Source of the DNA: a bacterium
GTDB taxonomy: Bacteria > Bacteroidota > Bacteroidia > Cytophagales > Thermonemataceae
Length of the DNA stretch: 16,541 nucleotides
NCBI GenBank assembly: GCA_025362415.1
Contig: JANYGM010000108.1
Coordinates: 1 to 16,541 of the forward strand
Direction of reading: 5' to 3'
Position numbers and translations under genes: made by a program. The notes below the pieces were generated by a model. The model was not told the DNA's origin. It saw nothing but the letters and a program-made list of their open reading frames with translations, and searched no databases. Within the stretch, counting starts at the first letter, position 1; every line of letters begins with the position of its first letter. Positions 1 through 7,405 of this stretch are shown piece by piece.

Positions 1-20
1 GGTTAGGGGGCTGCCTCCTT

Positions 21-3000
21 TTATCTCAAAACTTGTATAAATCCTTTGCATTCTACCCCAGAAGGAGACGTAATAAGGTAATAATAAGTGCCTGCATCTA
101 GTCCAGAACCCCATTCTCCCTTATAATCATCATTCTGATAGAGTTTTTTGCCCCAACGGTTGAACATTTCTAACTTATATTTGCCTAAACCATCTGGCAA
201 AACAAACTTTTCATTCTTTCCTTTCTCATCAGGAGTAATAACATTTGCCACAAACTCCGTAGAAGTACCCACAGTAACCGTTCTAGTGATAGTTTGACTA
301 CAATTTGTAGTAGTATTTGTTCCTGTTATAGTAATTGTATATACTCCTGCGGTATTTCCATAGAAATAAGGCGGCGGATTAAGCCCTGTTACGACTGTTC
401 CATTACCCATATTCCAAGTCATAGTGTCTATTCCAGTTGTTTTGTTTGTAAAAGTTACTGATGTTGTCAAATCACACTCTCTTGCAACCAAAAGTTCTAT
501 ATCTAAAACCACCGCAGGGCTTACTTTTATTCTAATTGGTATCTTTTTAAGGCAATTTCCATCTTTTATAGTTACTGTGTATGTTGTATCTTTTGTTGGG
601 CGGACTTGCGGATTAGCAATATTCACGTCAGAAGGATTAACAAACGTACTTATATCTCCTTCCCAAAGATAAGTAGTAGCACCAGAGGTACTTGAAGCCG
701 TTGCTTGAAGATTTACAAGGTTATCATTAAGACAAACACTCAACCTGTCCGCTTTTGCACTAAAAACAGGGAGAAAAACAGCGAAAGTTTCCTCCTGAAC
801 AGCGTTTTGAATACAAGATGCTTGACTACTTACAGTCAAACGAACCATATAATTCCCTTCTCCTTGCAAAGGAAACAGTACAGTGGGCTGCTGCAGGAAT
901 GTTCCAACCAAAACGCCCGCCTTAAATACTTCCCATTTGGTATTATCAGCCCCTGTGGTGAGTGATTTGAGCGTAACAACGTCTGAACAAACCTTGCGAG
1001 TAGTCAAAACACTCACCGTTCCATCTAAAATATCCAAACTTATCTTTAATCCAAACTCAAATTTGAAAGCTGCATTGTTACAATTTCCTGCATTATGCGT
1101 AATAGCAGTTGTTACAGGAAAATTTACAGTATTTATAGGCAAACTTCCGCCACTTCTTTCTTTACAAGAACACACAGAATGATAAACTGCTCCTTCTTTA
1201 GAGAAACGACACGTTCCGCCATCTACGTGGTCGCTTACGGTAGTCGTCCCACTACCAAAAAAACTCGCATAAAGCAGTGATGCAGCTCTCGGAGCAAGTA
1301 CCATAAAGTAAAAATTGTGTCCAGAAGTCGTTGTTTGGCGTGCATCAGACGTAACAGGCAGTCCAAAAGTACGTTGTCCAGAGTTTGGTCGTGATGGAGA
1401 AGGTTGATAATTATCTTTTTCACTATTCGTAATCCCTCCCCAGCCTGCAATGTAGATGTTATTGCATTGATTAACCAAAAAAGCCGTTGGAACTATATTA
1501 GGGCGGACATTACTAGGGTTAGAATTGGGTGAACCTATTGTCGTAGCGAAAGAATTAGTATCTATTGTGAGATTTGTACTCACTTTTTGGATAAAAATAC
1601 CTCCATTAGCATTTGTATAAAGCCCTGCAGTGACTGGATAAGCTCCAAAAGTCTGTCCACAAGCTATAATATTGTCTTGGGTATCTATATCAATGAAAAA
1701 AACTTGGTCTGCTTGCGTTGTTCCAACATAAGTTCCGACTAAAAAAACTCCTGCTGGACTATATTTAGCTATAAATCCATCATCAGAATCAGAATTATTG
1801 CGTATTGGTTTGATAACTCCTGCTGTTGTAGGCAAATTTGTACTTGTAGTTGCGCCTGCTACGCATATTTCACCCAAAGAATTAAGCTTTACAGAGTAAA
1901 CGCCATCAAAACCATTGCCTGATACGTATTTTCCCCACACAATAGCAGTTAAATTACTATTTATTTTGACTAAAAGACCGTCATATTCTCCTGAAAGAGT
2001 GCCAGTAATGCCTATTATACTCGTTGAAGTCGTCAAACTTCCTACAAATACATCTCCAGAAGCATCTGTTATAATATCTCCTCTAAATTCATCTCCATAA
2101 TTCATTATAAAAGCAGAAGCATTAGTGTTTATTCCCTCTACGCCACTCCCTCCAAGATAAGTACAAGCCAAAATAGCCGTTCCCAAAGGGTTTATTTTGA
2201 CTATAAATAAGTCTGCGCCTGCTGTAAAATCCATTCCATCTACTGATTGATTATCAAAGAAGTTAGTATTAGTCCCTCCTGCAAAAGAATTATCCAAAGC
2301 ACCAACAGTTGTAGGCAAATTAGACGAACTTGTAGCCCCTAAAATGAGTAAATTGTTGTCTTTATCCACTACAAAGCTATTAGGAAGCTCTGTTCTATTC
2401 CCTCCAAAGAAAGAAATATATAACCTTGCGCCTGTTGTACCGTTATATTTGATAATTCCAACGTCTGTAGAGAGTGAATTGTTACCTGAAGGAGAAGAAA
2501 CATTTGCTCCACGAGGTGTATTTTGAAAAACTCCGACTGTAACAGGGAAATTAGACCCAAAAACAGTCCCTCCAGCATACAAATTACCATCATTATCAAA
2601 TGTTGCAGTGTTTCCCCAGTTATCAGCAACAGAACCAGAATAAGAAGAGAAGACTAAAGACGGGTCAATAGTCAAAGGATACGCTTTATTATAGCCTTCA
2701 TAGAGGTCAAAGGTTACAATATTATTTTTTAATCTAAAACGAGAGGGTACAAAAGTGGTAATTCCGTTTATAATTTGGTAACAATACGGTTGTTTTTCTG
2801 TCATAGTGCCTAATTTAGTCGTAATAACGAGTTCATTTTGGGCATTTATATGTACATTACTAGCGTGTTTGTAATTCATTCTTATATTTTTAGGATTTTC
2901 ACCTGCTTTTAAGGCAAATTCATATTTAAGAAGCGCATTTTTTTCATAAATAATAAGGTCTGTACCTTTATAAATGTCTTTATAAGCTACTTTTTGATAA

Positions 3001-3467
3001 GAAGAAACACTATTTGCCCATTTTTCAGGCTGATTTCCTATAAAATAATTGTATTTTTCTGGTAATTCTTCTGATGTTTCTGTATTTATAGTGGGATTTG
3101 CGCCCTCAAAAGTAACTGTAAAACTATGGCAAGTCAAACCTTCTTGCATTAATTTTAAAGTTTGGGGAGATTTTTTGGTTGCGTGGTCTGCAAAGTAGCG
3201 ACTATCATAAAAAGAGTATTGAATTTCATTCTTTTTGAGAAACATAAAGCCACTAGGAATAGAAGCACGAAACAAAACACTTTCGTCCCATTGATTTTTG
3301 TTCTGAATAAACTGTACAGAACTCAAATGTGGATTAACTTCGTTAGAAGTTTCTTGTTTTTTGATGCTTGCAAGCATTTGATTAGCATTTTTTTGCGTAT
3401 TTTTTTGCGCTAATCCGACTGTAAAAGTCAAAATTTGGAGTAAAAAAATAAAAGATAGGGTTTTCAT
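21..3467 (-). CDS. Large secreted SBBP/PKD-like protein with T9SS type B (CHU_C) sorting domain
   Basis: Complete 1148-residue protein, starting at an ATG (complement of 3465-3467) and ending in TAA. Residues 1-20 form a signal peptide (Lys at 2, hydrophobic core, probable cleavage VGLA|Q). About residues 50-270 resemble the N-terminal domain that precedes SBBP beta-propeller repeats in Bacteroidota (QNKNQWDESVLFRA, LTIDPSLVFSSYSG). About residues 270-800 are repeats of the YIAGWGG / YLGGSG / ILGATSSSNLP kind, as in SBBP propellers. About 880-1065 look like Ig/PKD modules. The last ~75 residues match the gliding-motility-associated C-terminal domain (VITPDEKGKNEKF, LEMFNRWGKKLY, AGTYYYLI, ending VLR), the type B signal for T9SS export. 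Family knowledge says such proteins are exported through the outer membrane and attached or released; the ligand is unknown. The leader upstream is a 21-bp tandem repeat array. I am sure of the architecture, not of a specific function. Confidence 0.9.
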   Translation of the reverse strand: MKTLSFIFLLQILTFTVGLAQKNTQKNANQMLASIKKQETSNEVNPHLSSVQFIQNKNQWDESVLFRASIPSGFMFLKKNEIQYSFYDSRYFADHATKKSPQTLKLMQEGLTCHSFTVTFEGANPTINTETSEELPEKYNYFIGNQPEKWANSVSSYQKVAYKDIYKGTDLIIYEKNALLKYEFALKAGENPKNIRMNYKHASNVHINAQNELVITTKLGTMTEKQPYCYQIINGITTFVPSRFRLKNNIVTFDLYEGYNKAYPLTIDPSLVFSSYSGSVADNWGNTATFDNDGNLYAGGTVFGSNFPVTVGVFQNTPRGANVSSPSGNNSLSTDVGIIKYNGTTGARLYISFFGGNRTELPNSFVVDKDNNLLILGATSSSNLPTTVGALDNSFAGGTNTNFFDNQSVDGMDFTAGADLFIVKINPLGTAILACTYLGGSGVEGINTNASAFIMNYGDEFRGDIITDASGDVFVGSLTTSTSIIGITGTLSGEYDGLLVKINSNLTAIVWGKYVSGNGFDGVYSVKLNSLGEICVAGATTSTNLPTTAGVIKPIRNNSDSDDGFIAKYSPAGVFLVGTYVGTTQADQVFFIDIDTQDNIIACGQTFGAYPVTAGLYTNANGGIFIQKVSTNLTIDTNSFATTIGSPNSNPSNVRPNIVPTAFLVNQCNNIYIAGWGGITNSEKDNYQPSPSRPNSGQRTFGLPVTSDARQTTTSGHNFYFMVLAPRAASLLYASFFGSGTTTVSDHVDGGTCRFSKEGAVYHSVCSCKERSGGSLPINTVNFPVTTAITHNAGNCNNAAFKFEFGLKISLDILDGTVSVLTTRKVCSDVVTLKSLTTGADNTKWEVFKAGVLVGTFLQQPTVLFPLQGEGNYMVRLTVSSQASCIQNAVQEETFAVFLPVFSAKADRLSVCLNDNLVNLQATASSTSGATTYLWEGDISTFVNPSDVNIANPQVRPTKDTTYTVTIKDGNCLKKIPIRIKVSPAVVLDIELLVARECDLTTSVTFTNKTTGIDTMTWNMGNGTVVTGLNPPPYFYGNTAGVYTITITGTNTTTNCSQTITRTVTVGTSTEFVANVITPDEKGKNEKFVLPDGLGKYKLEMFNRWGKKLYQNDDYKGEWGSGLDAGTYYYLITSPSGVECKGFIQVLR

Positions 3468-3475
3468 ATAGGTGA

Positions 3476-3685
3476 TTTTGAGTTAATAGTGGAAAATTTT
3501 GAGTTAATAGTGGAAAATTTTGAGTTAATAGTGGGGAATTTTGAGTTAATAGTGGAAAATTTTGAGTTAATAGTGAGGTGTTTTGAGTTAATAGTGAGGA
3601 ATTTTGAGTTAATAGTGGGAAATTTTGAGTTAATAGCGAGAAATTTTGAGTTAATAGTGAGAAATTTTGAGTTAAAACTAAAAAA
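3476..3685. repeat. Ten-copy 21-bp tandem repeat (minisatellite) in the leader of the T9SS gene
   Basis: Ten contiguous 21-base units of the form TTTTGAGTTAATAGTGRRRA. The core TTTTGAGTTAATAG is nearly invariant in the first nine; the tenth (3665-3685) diverges into the terminator hairpin. The array ends 8 bases before the start codon of the T9SS cargo gene (minus strand), so it occupies that gene's leader. The plus strand has no C from 3466 to 3636, so the coding-strand leader is G-free there. Because 21 is divisible by three, both strands read as seven-residue repeats (FELIVxN, LTQNFxL), which I regard as by-products. Units have no spacers, so this is not CRISPR. Confidence 0.95.
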
Positions 3686-3711
3686 CTTTGAGTTTTTACC
3701 TCAAAGTTTTT
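3681..3711 (-). terminator. Rho-independent-type terminator of the 155-aa gene
   Basis: Perfect 12-bp stem (AAAAACTTTGAG at 3681-3692, its complement at 3700-3711) with a 7-base loop. It lies 4 bases beyond the stop codon of the minus-strand gene at 3716-4183. Read on the minus strand the stem is followed by a T-rich stretch. It overlaps the last, degenerate copy of the 21-bp repeat. Confidence 0.75.
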
Positions 3712-3715
3712 GTTT

Positions 3716-4183
3716 TTATGCTTTCTTTTTTGGTAATTTTTCAAACCTTTTTTTAAGGTCTTCATAAATAATCTTAGCTCCTGGTACATTGTCCTTAGCA
3801 GCTTGCTTGGTGTAGTTGTAAAAAACAAGCGCATTGGTGTATGCTTCACTTCCACACAAGAGCATAGTGTCATTTAGTCCACTTGCAAGCTGCTCCGTTG
3901 GACGAAAAATAGAAGTCAGGTCACTTACCGCCTTAAAGTCTATGATTAAATCTTCAACTTTCATATAAGAAGGCACAAGTTCTGGGTTAGAAATGGCATA
4001 TTCTGTGACTTTTTCCACAAAATTGACACTTTTTTCTCCCATTTTTGCTTTTCTTTGTCTTTCATCAGGAGAAAGTGCAATAATGTACTTTTTCATAATG
4101 TCGTCAATGCCCTTAGAATACTCTAAGACAGTTTTCAAATCCTCTTTTGAGATTTGGATATTGATTTGGTTTTCACTTGCCAT
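3716..4183 (-). CDS. Conserved hypothetical protein, 155 aa
   Basis: Soluble, mostly helical, charged protein of 155 residues with no signal peptide or membrane segment. It begins MASENQINIQISKEDLK and ends in a lysine-rich tail (LPKKKA). I recognise the overall pattern (INIQIS-start, NPELVPSYMKVEDLIIDF, STIFRPTEQL, NDTMLLCGSEAY, AAKDNVPGAKIIYEDLKKRF) as that of a small family of unknown function seen in Bacteroidota, but cannot assign a role. The start is the first ATG (complement of 4181-4183). Its leader, 4184-4227, is G-free on the coding strand. A hairpin terminator follows the stop closely, so it is probably a single-gene transcript. It is divergent from the oxygenase gene on the right. 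Confidence 0.8.
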   Translation of the reverse strand: MASENQINIQISKEDLKTVLEYSKGIDDIMKKYIIALSPDERQRKAKMGEKSVNFVEKVTEYAISNPELVPSYMKVEDLIIDFKAVSDLTSIFRPTEQLASGLNDTMLLCGSEAYTNALVFYNYTKQAAKDNVPGAKIIYEDLKKRFEKLPKKKA

Positions 4184-4312
4184 AGTTTTTTGGTAGTTAA
4201 AAGAGTGAATAATGGATTAAATTAAAACAAATATCTACAAAAAAATCAATAAAACAATGTTTTTTTGATATTATTTTTTAGTTTTTTTCTAAAAAAATAG
4301 TTTTTTATCTTG

Positions 4313-4320
4313 TATATTTG
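4313..4320 (+). promoter_or_regulatory. Bacteroidota -7 promoter box (TATATTTG)
   Basis: Perfect TAnnTTTG match 28 bases before the ATG at 4349. No clear TTG -33 box is visible at the expected distance; the upstream region is T/A tracts. A TTG codon at 4310 that could extend the reading frame overlaps this box, which supports the downstream start. Confidence 0.6.
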
Positions 4321-4348
4321 CGCTAATAAATCAATAAAAAAACCTAAA

Positions 4349-5137
4349 ATGACAAAAGATTTTAATCCTATCATATTTGATGCTGCTTTTATAGAAAAAA
4401 CGAAAGCAGAATTTGCCACTGGCAAGCCTTATAAGCATTTTGTGATTGATAATTTTCTAAATGAAGATTTTGCTAACCTCCTTCACGACAATTTTCCTAC
4501 GGTAGAACAGCTTGGAAAGCATTATAAAGGACTTAATGAAAAGAAATCAGAGGGTGCAAACTTCAATGATTTTCATTTGGCGTTCACAGACTTGCGTAAT
4601 TTGTTGATGTCAGACAAATTTGCTAAGCTAATAGCTACTCTTACGGGCATTGAGGGGGTTTTTGTCACAGATGACAATCTTGGAACAGGCTTGCATCAAG
4701 GCGGAAACGGTAGTTTTTTAGATATTCATATTGATTTTAATATTCACGCAGAGAAAAACGTACACCGCAGGCTCAATTTGCTGATTTATTTGAACAAAAA
4801 TTGGCTTCCAGAGTACAACGGCGACCTTGAAATGTGGAACGCTGATATGACTAAGCTAGAAAAGTCGGTTGCGCCTTTGTTTAACCGTTGTTGTGTCTTT
4901 GAAACTAATGAAATTTCTTATCACGGCTATTCTAAAAAGCTCAATCTTCCAGAAAATATGACTAGAAAGTCTATTTATACCTATTTTTATACAGAAATTA
5001 GGGATAATTCTGTGGCTTATCACGACACAATTTTCAAGGCACGCCCAGAAGAAAGTATGATTAAGAAGGTTGGGACGACTATTAAGGAGCGTTTGAAGAA
5101 TTTTATCAAGGCGCAACTCAAAAAAATGCGAGAGTAA
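4349..5137 (+). CDS. 2OG-Fe(II) oxygenase family (prolyl 4-hydroxylase-like) protein
   Basis: Protein of 262 residues from the ATG at 4349; the frame stays open to a TTG at 4310 but that lies in the promoter. The iron-binding triad of the 2-oxoglutarate dioxygenase double-stranded beta-helix is visible: H127-x-D129 (DIHIDFN) and the distal H192 (ISYHGYSK), followed by R206 (MTRKSIYTYFYT), placed where the 2-oxoglutarate-binding residue lies in this family. LNLLIYLNKNWLPEYNGDLEMW (from about 142) matches the strand between the metal ligands in prolyl-4-hydroxylase-like enzymes. The tail is lysine-rich and probably not catalytic. Family members hydroxylate proteins or small molecules, often in glycan or secondary metabolite contexts; the substrate here is unknown and the neighbours give no clue. 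A 16-bp perfect palindrome follows the stop. Confidence 0.85.
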   Translation: MTKDFNPIIFDAAFIEKTKAEFATGKPYKHFVIDNFLNEDFANLLHDNFPTVEQLGKHYKGLNEKKSEGANFNDFHLAFTDLRNLLMSDKFAKLIATLTGIEGVFVTDDNLGTGLHQGGNGSFLDIHIDFNIHAEKNVHRRLNLLIYLNKNWLPEYNGDLEMWNADMTKLEKSVAPLFNRCCVFETNEISYHGYSKKLNLPENMTRKSIYTYFYTEIRDNSVAYHDTIFKARPEESMIKKVGTTIKERLKNFIKAQLKKMRE

Positions 5138-5149
5138 AGGAATTTTAAA

Positions 5150-5170
5150 TTGTGAATTGTGAATTGTAAA
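5150..5170 (+). repeat. Post-stop heptad repeats (TTGTGAA type)
   Basis: Three tandem 7-mers (TTGTGAA, TTGTGAA, TTGTAAA) beginning 12 bases after the stop codon of the oxygenase gene. The stretch 5138-5178 contains no C. The motif is the reverse complement of the TTCACAA heptads at 5252-5279, so the two ends of this intergenic region could pair. Confidence 0.8.
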
Positions 5171-5202
5171 TTAAAATACATTGTAGAATGTATTTTAATT
5201 TA
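5167..5202 (+). terminator. Perfect 16-bp stem-loop, probable terminator
   Basis: TAAATTAAAATACATT (5167-5182) and its exact complement (5187-5202) flank the loop GTAG. It is AT-rich, without a long U tract, 30 bases after the stop of the oxygenase gene. Its position suggests a transcript end or an mRNA 3' stabiliser. Confidence 0.5.
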
Positions 5203-5251
5203 TAAATCATTCTTAAATATTTACAATTTTTGGTTATTTTTTTGTACTTAA

Positions 5252-5279
5252 TTCACAATTCACCACTTACAATTTACCA
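5252..5279 (+). repeat. Pre-start heptad repeats (TTCACAA type)
   Basis: Four 7-mers in register (TTCACAA, TTCACCA, CTTACAA, TTTACCA), 11 bases before the ATG of the DUF58 gene. The surrounding stretch 5245-5284 contains no G. Confidence 0.75.
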
Positions 5280-5290
5280 TTAAAGATTTA

Positions 5291-6163
5291 ATGCAAGAGA
5301 TTCTTTCCAAATTACGCAAGTACGAGATAAAAATCCGTAAAGCCATCAATACACAAATGAAAGGCAACTTCCATTCTGTGTTTAAGGGTGCAGGTTTGGA
5401 GTTTTCTGACGTGAGAGATTACGTTTATGGTGATGATGTGCGCAGAATAGATTGGAATGTGTCGGCAAAAGGTGAGAGAACTTATGTAAAAGAGTTTAAA
5501 GAAGAGAAAGAACAAACGGTTTTTTTCTTGCTTGATGTAAGCGCATCACTAGAAATAGGCAAAAATAACTACACAAAATTACAATTAGCTAAGGAAATTT
5601 GTGGGGTTTTGATGCTGTCTGCCGTAAAAGAGGATAGTTATATTGGTCTTATCTGTTTTTCTGACCAAAAAGAGAAGTATATTAAGCCAAAAAAGGGCTT
5701 ACGTTATGGTTATGAGGCAATTTTAAATCTTTTTAACTTAGAACCAGTATCTAAACAGACTAATCTGGAGCAAATGTTGGCGTTTAGCCTCAAAATGCTT
5801 AAAAGAAAGAGTGTTATTATTTTGGTTTCTGATTTTATTGATGAAAATTACCTCAAAAATCTCCAGACATTAGCGCAAAAACACGACCTTGTGATAGTTC
5901 ACGTTTACGACACGCAAGAGGTTAATATGCCTTCTTTGGGTATTATCCCTGTTTTTGACAATGAAAGTGGCAAAACTGTATGGTTAAACACGTCTTCTCC
6001 TACTTTGAGGGAGGAACTTGCAGAGAAATTTGAAACGACTAAGAATAATATAGAAGAAATCTCTAAAAAACTTAAGGCAAATTACGTTGCTATCAACACA
6101 GAAGATGATTTTGTGGCGCAACTTATTAAACTTTTTAGGGTGCGGAGGACAAAAGGAAAATGA
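5291..6163 (+). CDS. DUF58 domain protein with vWA-like fold
   Basis: Protein of 290 residues. The DUF58 signature is clear: GAGLEFSDVRDYVYGDDVRRIDWN (residues 33-56), then the strand VFFLLDVSAS with a MIDAS-type metal site D82-x-S84-x-S86. VIILVSDFID (175-184) is a further vWA-like strand. No membrane segment, so cytoplasmic. In Bacteroidota such proteins usually sit in a moxR-DUF58-BatD/BatA/BatB cluster, where a MoxR AAA+ ATPase works with vWA proteins in envelope or stress functions. Here no moxR lies upstream (the preceding gene is an oxygenase), and only one downstream partner is present. The stop TGA overlaps the ATG of the next gene (ATGA at 6160-6163), implying translational coupling. 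The ATG at 5291 is the natural start after a heptad-repeat leader. Confidence 0.9.
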   Translation: MQEILSKLRKYEIKIRKAINTQMKGNFHSVFKGAGLEFSDVRDYVYGDDVRRIDWNVSAKGERTYVKEFKEEKEQTVFFLLDVSASLEIGKNNYTKLQLAKEICGVLMLSAVKEDSYIGLICFSDQKEKYIKPKKGLRYGYEAILNLFNLEPVSKQTNLEQMLAFSLKMLKRKSVIILVSDFIDENYLKNLQTLAQKHDLVIVHVYDTQEVNMPSLGIIPVFDNESGKTVWLNTSSPTLREELAEKFETTKNNIEEISKKLKANYVAINTEDDFVAQLIKLFRVRRTKGK

Positions 6164-7200
6164 AAGAAGATATTTTAACCACCCCCAACCCCTCCTTAGG
6201 AAGGAGGGGAGCTAAGTCCCTCTCCTTGAAAGGAGGGGTTAGGGGTGGTTTGTTATTTGTTTGTTTATTTCTCATAAATACTGCTGTTTTTGCACAAAAA
6301 GATAGTATTTTGGACACAAACCATTATCAACCAAAAGGAATTTTCCTAAAAAAACAGGCAAAAATAGGAGAAAATATTACTTATATTTTGACTTTTCGTT
6401 ATCCCAAAGATTTGCAGGTGCTTTTCCCTGACACTAATTATAATTTTTCTCCTTTTGAGCTAAAACAAAAACGAATTTTCACTACCAAAACAGACAAAAA
6501 GACTAATTTGAGCCTTGATAGTGTGATTTATGAGTTGAATACTTTTGATTTACGAGAGAAACAAATATTAGATTTACCTATTTTTTACTACTTTGAAGGG
6601 GATTCTATCAAAGTAAATGCTGAAAATGACACTATTACACTCCTCAAAGTAGCTCCCACACTTGAAAACGCAGGAAAAAATCCTGAAAATAGCTTAGAAA
6701 AGCAGTTGAAAAGCAATTTGCAACATTTGCCGCTTAGACAACAAGTAAATTATCCGTATTTTGTGGGTGGGTTTTTGGCTATTTTGTTGTTTTTATGGAT
6801 TGTGTGGCGTTTTTCTGGGAAATGGTTTAAGATGCAGTTTAAGTTATTTCAGCAAAAGCGGCGTTATGATAATTTCAAAGATAGTTTTAATAAGGATATG
6901 GCACGTATTAGGGTGAATAAGCGAGTAAAAGACATTGAAAATGCGTTAAGTATTTGGAAAAAATACCTAGATAATATGGAAAATAAACCATTTACGAGCT
7001 ACACTTCCAAAGAAATTACGCAAATCATCAACGAACCAAATTTATTAGAAAGCCTTTCTAGTATTGATAAAGCTATTTATGGGCAGATTATTGATGAAAA
7101 TCTTGATAAAAACCTTGTTTATTTGAAAGATTTGGCAAAAGTACGTTATATCATCAAACAAAAGCAAATCAGAGGCATAAATGAAGGAATTAGAAATTAG
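6160..7200 (+). CDS. Membrane-anchored BatD-like/hypothetical protein with a repeat element inside its signal peptide region
   Basis: Protein of 346 residues, starting at the ATG that overlaps the stop of the DUF58 gene. Residues 31-45 are a hydrophobic signal-peptide core ending AVFA|Q. The preceding residues 7-30 are encoded entirely by a palindromic repeat element (6177-6250), giving an unusually long, basic N-terminal stretch. About residues 55-165 form a beta-rich, Ig-like extracytoplasmic domain. A single membrane helix lies at about 200-217 (FVGGFLAILLFLWIVW), followed by a basic, helical cytoplasmic domain (220-346). This layout matches the BatD-like proteins encoded after DUF58 genes, but I see no diagnostic motif, so the name is by context. 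The frame stays intact through the element. The stop codon TAG lies within heptad repeats. A start downstream of the element is possible only at TTG and would lose the charged N-terminus. Confidence 0.75.
   Translation: MKEDILTTPNPSLGRRGAKSLSLKGGVRGGLLFVCLFLINTAVFAQKDSILDTNHYQPKGIFLKKQAKIGENITYILTFRYPKDLQVLFPDTNYNFSPFELKQKRIFTTKTDKKTNLSLDSVIYELNTFDLREKQILDLPIFYYFEGDSIKVNAENDTITLLKVAPTLENAGKNPENSLEKQLKSNLQHLPLRQQVNYPYFVGGFLAILLFLWIVWRFSGKWFKMQFKLFQQKRRYDNFKDSFNKDMARIRVNKRVKDIENALSIWKKYLDNMENKPFTSYTSKEITQIINEPNLLESLSSIDKAIYGQIIDENLDKNLVYLKDLAKVRYIIKQKQIRGINEGIRN
6177..6250. repeat. Palindromic repeat element, copy A (inside a CDS)
   Basis: GC-rich palindrome with 21-base outer arms (6177-6197 and 6230-6250), complementary except at one position, each ending in AACCACCCC / GGGGTGGTT. 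Inside are four alternating copies of CCCCTCCTT / AAGGAGGGG, so it can fold as one long hairpin or as two adjacent hairpins. It matches copies B and C in inverted orientation, sharing for example the complement of CTCCTTCCTAAGGAGGGG. It is translated as part of the 6160-7200 protein. Confidence 0.9.
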
Positions 7201-7206
7201 GAATGA
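7186..7206 (+). repeat. Heptad repeats spanning a stop codon
   Basis: Three 7-mers in register (GGAATTA, GAAATTA, GGAATGA). The TAG stop of the 346-residue protein (7198-7200) is made from the repeat sequence, and the C-terminal residues GIRN are encoded by it. No C from 7177 to 7206. Confidence 0.7.
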
Positions 7207-7397
7207 CTTTGGTGCAACGGTCAGCGTACTTGAAATAGGCTTTTTACAAGAACATAAAAACACATTTTTTATATGATTATTTTACAATGTACTTCAATTT
7301 CCGTTAAATAAGGTTTTTAATTATGGATATTTATTTTTATGGAATAAAAAATGCTATTCCAGCGGTCTAACCCTTGCAACAACGTACAATTCCTAAT
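7195..7397. other. Convergent intergenic region with a degraded long inverted repeat
   Basis: This gap lies between two convergent genes. Its ends are imperfect reverse complements: ATTAGGAAT (7195-7203) against ATTCCTAAT (7389-7397), TGCAA (7213-7217) against TTGCA (7374-7378), and an AATAGGCTTTTTA block (7234-7246) against a TAAAAAATGCTATT block (7345-7358). The centre is AT-rich with no ORF. It could act as a bidirectional transcript end or be a decayed miniature element. Confidence 0.45.
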
Positions 7398-7405
7398 TCA
7401 CAATT
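7385..7405 (-). repeat. Heptad repeats spanning the permease stop codon
   Basis: On the minus (coding) strand the permease end reads TTGTGAA-TTAGGAA-TTGTACG, with the TGA stop (complement of 7398-7400) inside the first complete heptad. Confidence 0.65.

Noticed and set aside
705..1280. Plus-strand frames opposite the T9SS gene
   Set aside because: They lie wholly within a clear gene on the other strand and show no recognisable domains.
3476..3685. CRISPR array
   Set aside because: Units are contiguous 21-mers without unique spacers; the same holds for the heptad repeats near cas6 and purA.
3382..3873. 163-residue minus-strand frame with LTQNFSL repeats
   Set aside because: It translates the 21-bp tandem array and overlaps the ends of two convincing genes; the repeat length being a multiple of three keeps it open. 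A plus-strand frame (3489-3767) over the same array is open for the same reason.
4310..4348. TTG start of the oxygenase gene at 4310
   Set aside because: The codon overlaps the TATATTTG promoter box, so it would lie upstream of the transcript start.
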